Origin: Cryptomeria japonica | Lineage: Eukaryota; Streptophyta; Pinopsida; Cupressales; Cupressaceae | Assembly (NCBI RefSeq): GCF_030272615.1 | Contig: NC_081414.1 | Location: 304,624,164 to 304,688,163, forward strand | Reading direction: 5' to 3' | Length of the DNA stretch: 64,000 bases | In this document: in pieces, positions 35,082 through 47,110 of the stretch | Position numbering within the stretch: the first letter of the stretch is position 1 | Layout: each line of letters starts with the position of its first letter | Made by a program: the position numbers and the translations under genes | Notes under the pieces: generated by a model | The model's input: only the letters and a program-made list of their open reading frames with translations | Databases searched by the model: none | Told to the model about the DNA's origin: nothing

Positions 35082-37965
35082 ATGTCGGTTGAAAAAATGT
35101 CTAAGTCCAAGAAATCACATGAATCAACATATTAAGCCATGTCATTTCCAATGGATAACACACAAAACACGCAAATGCAACAATATCAAACTCAGTCCCA
35201 ATCCAAAGGTGGGTTCGTCAAGCAATGCACCACCACAATATGAGACAATACAATTGGTTCCACCTCCATATTATGAACCCATATTTGTGTCAATGAAACC
35301 AGCATTTGGAAGTGTTCCACCAACACTGTCAGAGAGTGCACCATTTGATTTCAATCAATTAAACCAACAACATGAAATGCAACCTTTAATGTCATATGAG
35401 GAACAAAACCTTATACAAGGATTTGGGTCAAACCAAGACCTTCAACAAGAAATGGATCCAAATAACCCATCAGAATCCTCGTCAGATTTCGATGATTCAA
35501 ATGATGTTGAAATGTTTTTTACCAATTCAAAAATGGAAAATAAAATAAACAAGTTTTTTCAGTAAAGTGTCTAGATTGTTTCCCGACAAGTATAGAAGCA
35601 TGCTTGAAGCTGCTACATCCTCAAATGATCAAACTAATGTATAAACACAACATGAATTTGGTAATCTTTTGAGTTTTTAACCTCATCCAAATGAAACAGA
35701 TGCACAATAGGAAGTACCAACCACACCACTTGAGAAGAGTGTCTTTAAATCATTGGGTGTGAGTTATCCATTGAAATCAACCTTTAACACAATTAATAAT
35801 CCGTTATACAATACTACATCATTTTCACAAGATCAAATGGTGGCGAAATCATTGACAAACACAACATATCCAAAGACATCACAAGTTCTTCAAAGTGGAT
35901 CACAATCACAAATGCAAGAGCATTTTACGACTGGAATGCCAAACATTATTGATGTCCAAACCAATCCAATGATACAACAAAGTTCTTATGTGCACTCAAG
36001 TTTAGTACATGAGACAAATACACATTCACAAATGATACAAAGTTTATCGACATAACCTTCAATTATGGCAACAAAAAGAACACATAGTGGCACACAACAA
36101 CAACAAATATTGCAACAATTGAAAAATGCACAGCAGGAACCATTGAATATGCAAACATGTAATGCACAATGCCAGTAGTATACTCAACAACAAACAATAG
36201 TGCCTTATGTGCCACTACAAGTAAATAAAAACTTGCAACAACTACTATCATTTGGACAAAATTCACAGCAAGTAAATGCAAGTGGCATTTCGCATGTAAA
36301 AGTGAAACAACCTAAAGCACATAAGAAAAGCTTTTTGAAATTAATGGGGTTTACATCAGGACAACAACAAATGGCACAAAATCAACAAATCTCAATTCAA
36401 AGTCAACAAAATCAATATCAACAACAGTATGTGCCTCAATATACGCAACAAGGGAAACCAAGATATTATATGCCCCAACAACAACAACAACAAGAAAATA
36501 TGCATTACCAACCACAAATGCGATTTCAACAACCCAAAGTGCAATATCAACCACAAATGCATATGGAAACTCCATCTCAATGGGCACAACAAAATACTTA
36601 GTACTAAATCATGGTAGTGCCTCAACAACATGAGAAATATCAAAATGAGTATATGCTAGAGACACCAAAGATAGTGATTTATGATTATCAACAATCATTT
36701 GGAAGTATTGTATATCAAAAACAAGGATATCTAGGGATGAATGATGACCCTCAAAATCCTTCACAATTAGATGTGTTGGTGCAATAAATTGAAAAGATGC
36801 AACGACAAATAGAGGCATTACAAACCAAAAGTAGAAAGAAGTTATACATAGAGAAAGACTTATGTCCTAATCCATTTGATAAAAGTTTGTATATGCCTCC
36901 CTTTTCTAAGCACTTTGAAGCACAAAATTTTGAGAAATACAAGGGAAAGGGTAATCCAAAAGATCACATCCGATCTTTTTACGCAACGTGCACTAAGGTG
37001 ACTTATGATGAGATATATTTGATGTCTTTTCCTGTGCAGACTCACAAAACAAGCTATGGATTGGTATGCACATTTGCCTAGGAATATAAAATCTTGGAAT
37101 GAATTGGCCGAGAAATTCATTTGTCATTTCGTATTCAACATTGACAATGTGATAACCATGTCAGATTTATGCAACACAAAGAAAAAGATAGGAGAACCAT
37201 TAATGAATTTCTTACAAAGATGGTGAGGCCTAGTTAGTCGATGTTCACTTGACACCCCGAAGGGACAACAAGTCAATTTGTTTATTCAAAACTTGATACC
37301 AGAGATGATGTATGAGCTTAAATTGAAAGGTCCTAGTACTATTGCAAAGCTCATTAAAAAAGGAATGGACATTGAGGATGCTCTTATTGCTAAGGGGGTT
37401 ATTAAAGTGAACAAAGATAACAACAATCCGACCAACTCGGGTGATAGGAATAAGTGTTGGTCCAAAAAACAAGAATGTCACTAATGATGGTGTAGTTGAC
37501 GTAAGAACCATAGGCACTAGTCAGCCTAAGTTTGTTATAATAGGACAAAGTGCTTTGAATGCTCTGACTTTCCAACAAACTCAATAGACACAGAATCAAA
37601 CATGTAATGTTATCCAACAACCACAAAATCAACAACGTAATCAACAACAACAAGGTCAACAACAAGGTCAGCAACGCAGACGTTTCAGATCAATAGATGG
37701 GCCTCCTTGTCAATTTACACCATTGAGAGAGCCTATTGAATCGGTTATGAAACAGTTGATTCAGGTTAATTTAATTAAGTTGTCAAATATCAAAGAGAAG
37801 CCACTAGTAAAACCACATTGGTGGAATGATAATGCATATTGTGAATATCACCGGTCTAAGGAACATAAAATTGCGTCATGTTTTCAACTGAAACACCTTA
37901 ATCAATATTTGCTTGATCAGGGTATGATTGAGGTAGATTCATCTACTAGAACTTCTACACACTGA
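35082..37965 (+). pseudogene. Gypsy-2 gag, broken
   Basis: Starts near 35082 (MSVEKMSKSKKS) and changes frame soon after. A long Gln/Pro/Ser-rich region follows (35200-36600). The capsid-like retrotransposon gag domain spans about 36840-37430: LYIEKDLCPNPFDKSLYMPP, FEKYKGKGNPKDHIRSFY, then after a frameshift INRxQNLIPEMMYELKLKG-type sequence at 37278-37340. The C-terminus has CEYHRSKEHKIASCFQLKH at 37840-37896, a variant zinc knuckle in which His replaces the second Cys, as is usual in Tat-lineage gag proteins. Several stops are present. Confidence 0.85.
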
Positions 37966-38181
37966 TCATACAATTTTCAAGACTCCCTTACTTGATCATG
38001 ACAATGGAAAAGCCTCCTCTTCAAATGTAAATAAAAAAGGCAATTTGAATTATACCAGCACAAGTCACAACAATGTCATTAATTGCTTTTATGCGTCAGA
38101 TGAGTGTGTGTCAACCATAAGAATAAAAGAACAAGATTCCTCATGTGAAGTGACCACTCGCCAATCCAAAATAGTCTTAAA

Positions 38182-38958
38182 ATGAGCACTCCTATGCTAA
38201 ACTCAACAAGCCAGTACAATCTCCTTGACCATTTGGGAAAAACCCCTGCGCAAATATCAATCCTTGAGTTGTTAAAAATGTATCCCATGCATCATGTTGT
38301 CTTAGACAAAGCCCTGACCGAGTCAACGGTACCTACTGATATTGATGTTAACCAATTTCAAGCTAGGGTAGGACACCTTGTGAATTACCAGCATGTTGCC
38401 TTTTCAGACAAAGATATACCTTGCGATAAAACCCATCATAATGATCCCCTCCATCTTGAAGTGTTTGTCCATAATTTCAAAATCAGATGAGTTTTGATAG
38501 ATGGTGGAGCAGGCCTGAATATATGCACTATAAGAGTCATAATTGACCTTGGTTTCTCTGAAAATGACATAGATCCTTCAAGGAAGATAACAATAAAAGC
38601 CTATGATGATGTTGAAAGCCCATCTAAAGGAGTGATTGTTTTACCTATCAGAGTAGGTCCAGCAATAGAGAAAAGTTTGCTACAAGTGCTAGATCTAGAT
38701 CTCCCCTACAATATTATTCTAGGTCATCCATAGATTCATGCAATGAAAGAAGTTCCTTCTACCTATCACCAGTGTCTGAAATATTCATACAATGGAACCG
38801 AGATAACAATTCCTGGAGATCCTAATCCATTTCAATTTTGTGCTAACCTGAAGGATACTCTGAAACAACAAGTGCCAGTAAATAGAAAGGTGTCCTTGCC
38901 TAATTATGTGGATCCCAATACATTGTTAGAATCTGTCAAAGGTAAGATGAAAATATAA
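38182..38958 (+). pseudogene. Gypsy-2 protease, broken
   Basis: Aspartic protease region. The active-site block is VLIDGGAGLNIC at 38494-38529, with DGG in place of the usual DSG or DTG; ILGHP near 38720 is the second conserved strand. An in-frame TGA at 38488-38490 stands where Arg is expected (CGA to TGA), and a TAG at 38731-38733 where Trp is expected (TGG to TAG). The frame is otherwise open. Confidence 0.85.
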
Positions 38959-39215
38959 GATCAAGGCTGCAGAGAGTATTCAATTTCCCAAACATTCCTT
39001 ATTGGCAAGTTGCCTATGTCACCAAAATCACATGGAAAACCACATTTGTTGCAAAAGGAATATAAAACAGTCATCCAATATCAACCTCCCACCGTACAAT
39101 TTACAAATTGGGGTGAATTGAGAAAATAAACTTTGGATGATGACATATTAGGATGGCTCTATAAAGATGAAGCGGATACAACTGACACTGGACCTATCAA
39201 ATTGCTAGTAGAATA

Positions 39216-39310
39216 ATATGGCAAAGGATTTACCATAATGCAGAAGAAGGGATATGATGGATGCAATGGTTTGGGATCTGACAAAAAAGGAAGATTAGAT
39301 CCTATCATCC
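39216..39310 (+). pseudogene. G-patch domain in gypsy-2
   Basis: YGKGFTIMQKKGYDGCNGLG followed by SDKKGRLDPI fits the G-patch consensus, with its spaced glycines, aromatic residue and closing Pro-Ile. G-patches bind nucleic acid and are known next to the protease in some retroviruses. Here it lies after the protease and before RT, preceded by an in-frame TAA at 39213-39215. Confidence 0.7.
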
Positions 39311-40029
39311 CTGAGATGTGACATAAAACATTGGGTTTAGGTTTTGTACCATTGTGAATCAGAACCTCATCTATCAAAGTGAGTACATGTGAAAAAGGGT
39401 GTCATTATGATGATGAAATGACACCTGAGGAAACCCATCTTCAAACTGACTCTAATGAATGGGAGTGGGACTCTTATTCCTCTAGCTCCTATGCCCTTGA
39501 TAATGTCTTCATTGACCTTGATGTTTTGCCTATGGAAGACAAACATGAAATTTCTCCTCCCCCCAAAACATGCCCTAAAGCTTGGATAGAATCATTTTGG
39601 AATCCTAGCACTGAATCTGACATAAGTAGCTCAGATAGTGATACCACTAGCATTCATATCTTTACTATCTTGATCCAAACCTTTACTAAAACCGATGATG
39701 GCATGCCCCTTGTATACCCACAACTTATCCAATGCGACCAACAAGGACCACTTCAGTTAGATTGCTTTGAAAACGATGAGGCAATAGCAGAATTCCTTGA
39801 GCTTAGATAAGGCATACCACAAGATGATCACAAGGCCATAATTTCTATTGATTTATATTCCACAACATATTTTGGGGAGTCAACTCCATCTTCCAGTCGC
39901 AAAATTGAAAAAGAAAATAAAAAAGAAAAAAATCAAAAGAATAAGTCTCCGGGTGAAAACTACAAGGCGCCCTCTGATTACAAAAAGGTAAAAACAAAGG
40001 ATATACTTGCAGGTGAAAACCTCTCTGAG
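39311..40029 (+). pseudogene. Gypsy-2 linker between G-patch and RT
   Basis: Contains an open frame at 39379-39810, acidic and Ser/Asp-rich, with a DSNEWEWDSYSSSSY stretch. It has no recognised domain. Its place suggests the spacer that precedes RT in Tat elements. Confidence 0.5.
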
Positions 40030-41600
40030 GTGCCCAAAGGTGGAAGATTGGACATAACCCCGTCAGGTAAGGAAAAATCAACATTTCTTGTCGAAATGAT
40101 TGAAGAGATAAATTTGGGTACACTTGACAACCCTAAGGTCATTCATTTTGTTGCTTCGTTGTCAAAACAAGAAAGAATAGATTTTTTCAACTTTTTCCTT
40201 GAGAAGCAGATCAATTTTGCATGGTCTTACGTACACATGCCCGACCTCAATCCAGAACTAGTCCTTGATCATCTGCCATTGAAACCAGGTGCCAAGCCCG
40301 TCAAACAAAAACTGAAAAAAATGCATTCGCAAGTGGCCCTACTAGTCAAAGTTGAACTCAAGAAATTGCTGGATGTGGGATTTATTAGACCAATTGATTA
40401 TGCAAAGTGGATCTCCAACTTAGTGCCAGTCAGCAAAGCAATTGGGGGCATCAGAATTTGCACTGATTTTAGAGACTTAAACAAAGCATGCCCTAAAGAT
40501 GACTTTCCTCTACCAACTATTGACATCATAATAGACATGACAAATAGATATGAGATGTTGTCACTAATGGATGGCTTTTCCAGGTACAATCAGATCTGAA
40601 TAACTCCCGAAGACAGGCATAAGATTGCCTTTACATGTGCTTGGGGAATGTACAGTTGGAATGTGATGTCATTTGGCCTAAAAAATGCAGGAGCGACATA
40701 TCAAAGAGCCATGACAACAATTTTTCATGACTACATGCACACTTTTATGGAAGATTATGTTGATGACCTCCTATGCAAATCAATAACAAGAGATAGTCAT
40801 CTAACTATTTTAGGCCCAATCTTTGACAGAATGGAGGAATACAAGCTCAGACTAGATCAAAAAAAATGTGTGTTTGGTATTACATCTAGAAAATTATTAG
40901 GCTACATTATTTCTCAAAGAGGTATTGACGTCAACCAGGCTGCAAAGGTCAAAGAAATCCTAGACATGCCTCCTCCTACCAATCTTCGTCAACTAAGAAA
41001 CCTTTAGGGCAAGTTACAATCAATCTGACGATTCATAGCTCAATTGGTAGACAAGTGTCACCCCTTTCAACATCTATTGCACAAAGGGGTAGTTTTTAAA
41101 TGGAACGATCAATGTCAATAGGCATTCCAAGCTTCAAAAGATTATCTTCTCTCACCACATGTTTTAATGCCTCCCATAGATGGAAAGCCGAGATGTTTTA
41201 ATGCCTCCCATAGATCAAAAGATTATCTTCTCTCACCACATTTTGTGTATCTCTGCAACAGATACAACATTAGGAGCTCTTTTGGCCCAATAAGATGAAC
41301 AAGGAAAAGAGCAGGCTATTTATTATATTAGTTGGACATTAGCGGGTTATGAATTAAACTATTCTACCATAGAGTGAGCATGCTTGTCATTCGTATTTGC
41401 AGCTCAAAAGCTCTAACATTATATGCTAAATCATAAGACCTTGTTGGTAGCCAAGATTGATCCATTGAAATATTTGCTTAGCAAAGCAGCTCTGACAGGC
41501 CAATTAGCAAAATGGGTCATGATTTTAAGCGAGTTTGATATTAAATACACTGAAAGAAAAGAAATTCAAGGACAATTCATAGCTGATCAAACTCGTAGAT
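40030..41600 (+). pseudogene. Gypsy-2 reverse transcriptase and RNase H, broken
   Basis: RT blocks: GFIRPIDYAKWISNLVPV, RICTDFRDLNKACPKDDFPL, SLMDGFSRYNQI, TCAWGMYSWNVMSFGLKNAG and the intact YVDD in FMEDYVDDLLCKS (40742-40780). RNase H follows with many stops and frame shifts and a local scramble at 41134-41240, where two short segments are duplicated in swapped order. One TGA stop lies after NQI at 40597-40599. Confidence 0.9.
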
Positions 41601-42080
41601 GAACCTATCCAAGATGATCCTCCAATGTTGACTAATTTTCTAGATGAACCAGTCTTTGTTGTCACGTCTTCTAATGAATGGCAATTATATTTTGATGGAT
41701 CCCACACCAGATTTGGCTTAGGGGTAGGTATTTTATTTATAACCCCTCAAGGTGATTATATTCCAAAATCCTACATAATAATGTTTGATTGCACCAATAA
41801 TATCATAGAATATAAGGCTTTGGTTACTGCACTCAGAATAGCAATTCAGTGGCATATTACACATGTGCAAGTCTATGGAGATTCTCAGTTAGTCATTCGC
41901 CAATTAAATGATGACTATGAAACAAAAGATGAAAATCTTTGCCCTTATAAGCACATGGTAGAACATTTCAAGATAAAATTCACTGTTATCCAATTTAATC
42001 AAGTCCCCTGCCTTTAGAATAAATCAGCACATGCTATGGCGACTATTGCCTCTATGTTGGATATGCCTCAGAATATGGAC
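41601..42080 (+). pseudogene. Second (archaeal-type) RNase H of gypsy-2, broken
   Basis: QLYFDGSHTRFGLG (first Asp), IIEYKALVTALRIA (Glu), VQVYGDSQLVIRQL (second Asp) and NKSAHAMATIASMLDMP, where His stands at the position of the last Asp in gypsy-1. The 41625-42017 stretch is fully open. This domain between RT-RNase H and integrase places gypsy-2 in the Tat lineage. Confidence 0.85.
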
Positions 42081-43432
42081 AAATGTGAATTTTTGTAGAG
42101 TAGTTGTTGGTCCCATCTTTTGAAGTTCCGACATCAAATACGGTGTGTGTCCTCGTTGGTCCCAACTCCCCATGGTACAAAGTAATCTATGAATACCGAA
42201 AATCCCAAACCATACCTCCAAACCTTTCTACCAACCAACGCCAATCCTTTTTTAGACATGCTACCAAATATGTCAACATTGGTGATACCCTCTATCGTCG
42301 ATCCTTTGACCAGATCCTCCTTAGGTGTCTGGATTCTGACGAAGCACAAACGACTTTACACGAAGTTCACGATGGTATATGCGGGGGCCATTTCAATGGT
42401 CTTAGCCTGGCTAAAAAGTTTGTCCGAGCCGGATATTACTGGCTGACAATAGAAATGGAGGCCCATGACTTTGCTAAGAAGTGTTACAAATGCCAAATGC
42501 ATAGAGATTGCATTCACGCGCCAACACAAGAACTTCAACCTGTCGTATCTCCATGGCCCTTTTCTAAATCGAGGTTTGGTCTCATTGGAAAGATCCACCT
42601 GACATCAACAAACAGACATAAGTTTATCATAACAGCCACATAATACTTTACAAAATGGATTGGGGCTATACCCATGACCTATATCACTGGCACACAAATT
42701 CCCAAGTTCATCTTGAACTATATCATATGTCAATATGGAGTTCTTCTTGCTATAATCATTGATAATGGTCATTCATTCAAAAACAAAGATGTCAGAAAAC
42801 TCTATGAGAAGTTCCACATTCAGCAACGCTTTTTAACCCCATATTATCCACAGAGTAATGGTCAAGCTGAGGCATCAAATAAAACAACCATCAAAATACT
42901 CAAAATGGTTGTCAATGACACTAGCTAAGATTGGCATGTATAGTTGAATCCATCTTTATGGGCTTATCGTACTTCTATCTACACTCCTACTAGTGCAACA
43001 AATTACTCTCTGGTGTATGGTACGAAAGCTATCTTACCTTTGGAGGTCGAGATTCCATCCCTGTGAGTCTCCTTACGACACCTGATAGATGACGAAGCAT
43101 ACAGAGTTTCTAGGCTGCATCAACTTGAAATGCTAGATGAAAGACATCAAACAACTTTGACAGATTTGCAAGCATATCAAAACCATCTATGTCGCACCTA
43201 TAATAAGAAAGTCAAAGGGCGACACTTCAAAGTGGGAGAATTGGTCCTGAAAGCCAACTCTAAGAATTCACAATCTACTGAGTTTATAAAGGGAAAATTT
43301 GAACCTAATTGGGTTGGCCCTTTCATTGTAACTGCAACATATGGTTCAGGTGCTTATCAACTTGCAACCCCGGAGGGAGACCCACTATCAGATCTTGTGA
43401 ACAACATGCACCTTCAGAAGTATTATGCATAG
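42081..43432 (+). pseudogene. Gypsy-2 integrase, broken
   Basis: HHCC finger: HEVHDGICGGH near 42361-42394 and KKCYKCQMH near 42477-42502. In the core the first Asp block reads KSRFGLIGKIH, so Gly stands at the catalytic Asp; IIIDNGHSF keeps the second Asp and GQAEASNK the Glu. SLVYGTKAILPLEVEIPSL and GPFIVTATYGSGAYQLATPE follow and the frame ends LQKYYA at 43432. A few stops (42641-42643, 42926-42928) interrupt it. Confidence 0.9.
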
Positions 43433-45199
43433 GTTTCTTTTAGCTATTCTTCAATATGATCCTGAAAAAATACAAAAAAATAAAAAATGACAAAAAAAAA
43501 GTGAAAAAAAAACAAAACAAAAAAAAGTCAAAAATAGTAAAGAAAAATCATTCGCCCTCTAGTCAAAACCTGGCGAATAGGCACTTTGGGCAAGTACCAT
43601 GGTCAAAACTTGGTAAACAAGTGCCACATGTATCAAGGTCATTGCTTCATCGTCTATCATGATTCCCTATGTACATAGCACAAAGTTTTATCATGCCTAT
43701 ACATTTTCATTTGACCTAGTGTCTTTCTCCAGGTTTGCGATTGGTAAGCATCAATGTCTTTCTTGGTCGATTACCAATCCTTGTACGTATGTTTTTTGTC
43801 CTAGTCACTCTACACATTTTGGACCTTAATTGGGGGCAAATCCCTTATCATGATCAATTGACGGAGTTATCATAGTGAATAGCTCCGAGGCTACGACATG
43901 TACATAACATTTAAAGTACTGAAAAATCCCTAAAAATTAAATAAAGTCCTAAAAAAATCCCTAAAAATCAAATAAAGTCTTGAAAAAATAACTAAAAATC
44001 AAATAAAGTCCTGAAGAAATCACTAAAAATAAAAATAAATGCTATCAAATAATCCAAAAAAAAAATTGTAAAAATATTCTGAAGTAATCCAAAAACATCA
44101 TAAAATGTCCTGAAAAAAAAATGCACAAAAAAATTAAAAAATTAATATATTCAAAAACCCTAAAAATTGGAAAACATTAAAAATCCAAAAACAATCACTT
44201 TTGTTCATTTCGCCAATAAACTGTCTCATTTGCACATAGACAGACATTTGAGTAGACGTCAAACAAAAAAGCACAATAAAACATTGCGCTTAACAAAACA
44301 CGCATTAATAGATGAACTATTCAATCAATCAAGCTTTCAAACTGATCAAAGTTGTCCTATCAATCAAACCGACATCAATATTATCATTGCCTTTTGTCAA
44401 ACATTATCATGGGTCTTATACAAGGTGTAGTATACTCGAAACCAAACTGTGTCCTGTCTTAGACGAGATACTACATTCCCTGAAAACAGACTTAAACACA
44501 ACATTCTCACTTTTGGCAATGAAGATCAAGATGTTTGTTTGGCTTGTTTGAACTTGTGAATCTTATCTTTCTTTGATTTATCTTTGATCGTGTTCCTATG
44601 CTACTCGATGATGTCATAGAGTGATTTACAGTGGTCGAAATGCCTCATGATCGTTTTTGTTTTGTTTTCTGTTTGTGGAGTGTTTCAAAAATTTCTAAGG
44701 CATGTATGCCTTGGGTGTCTGTGATAAGTATGTTTGCTTTGTGAATGGTGCACATACCTTGACCTTTGACACACGTATTGTCTTAGGCTATTTTTTTACT
44801 CATTCCTTGTATGTAATGTGTCTATTTTATGCAAAGGGATTGTATTATCGCCCCGGCCTTCATTGCCATGGTGCACCACATCCATTTTGCCATATTAAAT
44901 AAAGGCTCTCATTCAGTAATGTGTACTTGTGAAGGCAGGGTTTCTTCACCCTTTTTCTTTGTCTAGTTTCCACTTATTAACATTTCTTCTATCAATCATT
45001 CAGCTCTTTATCTCCAATCAATTAACAGTTCTTCTATTCCCACATTTTTTCTAACATTTCTTCTCTTCTTTTGAAGATCATTCATTTCTTTCATACATAA
45101 ACAATTTATCGAGGGGGCATCCCACCTTCGTCTCTCGATCTATTGGGACATTATCTTTTTAATTATTCTTTGAAACAATGCTCAAAATTGCATTGTCTC
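43433..45199 (+). other. Gypsy-2 3' untranslated region
   Basis: Opens with an A-rich run (43456-43545) that can be read as a Lys-rich tail like that of gypsy-1. A pair of related pieces follows (caaaacctggcgaataggcac and caaaacttggtaaacaagtg, 43564-43626), and then several ~30-bp repeats of cctaaaaatcaaataaagtc (43925-44020). No antisense PMD gene is present at this position, unlike in gypsy-1. Confidence 0.6.
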
Positions 45200-45213
45200 A
45201 AAGAGGGGCAAAA
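45200..45213 (+). other. Polypurine tract of gypsy-2
   Basis: AAAGAGGGGCAAAA directly before the TG of the 3' LTR; one base different from the gypsy-1 tract. Confidence 0.8.
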
Positions 45214-45527
45214 TGCAGACACTCAAAATTGGTCATCACTCCTATGTCGCTAACCTAATTTTTAACGTGTCTTCTATGTCACATTTGATCTTCATCATAT
45301 GTTGGCATTGTTTCATTCTTCTGGTTTTAGTTCATTTCAAATCCAATCCTAATCGGTCTTGTTCATTCACATTTGGTCTTAAATCATTATGATTGGTACT
45401 ATATCATTTTCAAATCATTCGAATTGGTCTCATCTTGATAATTAGACTCAATTCTCTCTTTGTTGATAATTTATCAATCATTAATTATCAACATCTTTAT
45501 CACTCAATTTCAATCAGTCCTCTATGA

Positions 45528-45532
45528 CACAT
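45528..45532. repeat. Target site duplication CACAT, left copy
   Basis: CACAT precedes the nested element and recurs at 49180-49184; the 5' LTR of gypsy-2 has a single copy of the equivalent site. Confidence 0.9.
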
Positions 45533-46357
45533 TGATGTAGCCATAACCGGTAAAACCCTCAAAGAGAATCAACCTACTTATGCAGCAAGAGTAACACAAC
45601 AAAAGCAACAAGAAAACATAACAAGATTGCATAAACAAATCATACTATTGCTTTAGAACTTCTAGCAATCATCCGGATATCATCATATAATTATCAAAGA
45701 ACATCCGATAATTAATTGGTTACATGTGGGCTATCAGCCAAATACAATCCAATCTAGGACTCTAAGAATCAACTAGATCACAAAATGCAAATCTCAATCC
45801 TTATTCTCAATTCTACTTCCTCTGCCACTACAAATGATTACATAACATCATATTTATACCCACCAAAACATATCTGGGTCGGCCTCATAAGATTACATTT
45901 ACCAATGCAGGAAAATGAAACGTGTAAATAGGTTGGCCCTAAGAATTAAAGAAATCTTTCTGAAAAATAACAACCAAGAGATGCAGTTTAGCAAGAAGGT
46001 CAACCACACACCAAAGAACATCAGACAAGACCCAAGATAGATCCACACGCCAAGAATCACATTGGTAATGAAGGAAAACCAACCAATAAGCACAAGAACT
46101 CTCTCGGAACCCAAAACCAGTCAACCGGAAGTGATAACTAGTCAGAAAAGAACCCAAATGAACTAGAAATCTAGAATTGAACACATGAAATAGCCTGGAA
46201 ACTGAAAAATAAGATTTTCCATGAAAAGCAAGCAACTACTGGTACCAACCGGTAAGAACACAAAAAACTGCATAAAGAACTAGACAAGAACAAAACTGAA
46301 AGGAAATATTTTTGGTTGATGCAAGATTGCTTATCGACTGGGGATGCTTCTACATTA
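45533..46357 (-). repeat. 3' LTR of the gag-protease element
   Basis: 825 bp, partner of 48367-49179. Plus-strand tatttata at 45851-45858 is the TATA box of the minus strand. The inner end has drifted from CA to TA. Confidence 0.88.
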
Positions 46358-46396
46358 GACAACCCAAGTAGAAAAAGATGTTCCATGAGAGGCAAC

Positions 46397-47110
46397 TCAT
46401 GAACATCTAAAAGGATTCAGAATAAAGACCCCATGCTCATTTCTGATCCAAACATCTTCTTTATTTGCCAACTTCTTTTGCGACTCTGATTTGTTTCTAC
46501 CACAAGACTTCATCATGTTTGTCACCATAAACTCTTTGTCATCCGGTTCCATCTGTCCATCAGGTTCAACTGTCAAATCCTTCTGCAAACTCATGTCGAG
46601 CTCAACTGTCAGATCCTTCTGCAAACTCATGTCAGCATCTGGTATAACCTCTACCATAAAATCTTTCTTCAAAGCTTCTGGTATAACCTTTGCCACCAGT
46701 TTCTTAGTACTACAACTTTTCTTAGGACTCAAATTCTTCAACTCCTTCTCTTTCTTCTTCAAAGAAATCAATGTGAACTTCTACCCATCCTTCTCAATAG
46801 TAACTAGGTTTCTTCAACAGCCATAAATAGCTCCTCTATCATACGACCAAGGTTTTTCCAACAAGACATGGCAAGCACTCATAGATACAACATCACACAA
46901 AACTTCATCTCTAAAAGGCCCAATGTTGAAATTCACCAAACACTACTCCTTTATCTCTATCCTTTGATCATCTTGTAACCAACTCACCTCATAAGGACAA
47001 GGATGCTCAAGCCTCTTCAAGCCAAGATTCACAACCATCTCCTCAAATACCAAATTGTCAGTACTTCCACTATTTACGATAACCTTGCAACACTTACCAC
47101 CTGATTTACA
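46397..47110 (-). pseudogene. Protease and tail of the gag-protease element, broken
   Basis: The active-site region reads VIVNSGSTDNLVFEE around 47080-47050: Asn stands where an aspartic protease needs Asp (GAT to AAT), so it is inactive. The body continues with LKRLEHPCPYEVSW and CHVLLEKPWSYDRGAIYG with several stops. The C-terminal tail (46771-46397) is Lys-rich and includes a tandem duplication of DMSLQKDLTVE (46652-46565), then ends NEHGVFILNPFRCS. Confidence 0.75.

Noticed and set aside
36351-36643. Hydrophobic, membrane-like open frames on the minus strand
   Set aside because: Shadows of the CAA-rich gag of gypsy-2; Val and Leu runs arise from reversed CAA and CAN codons.
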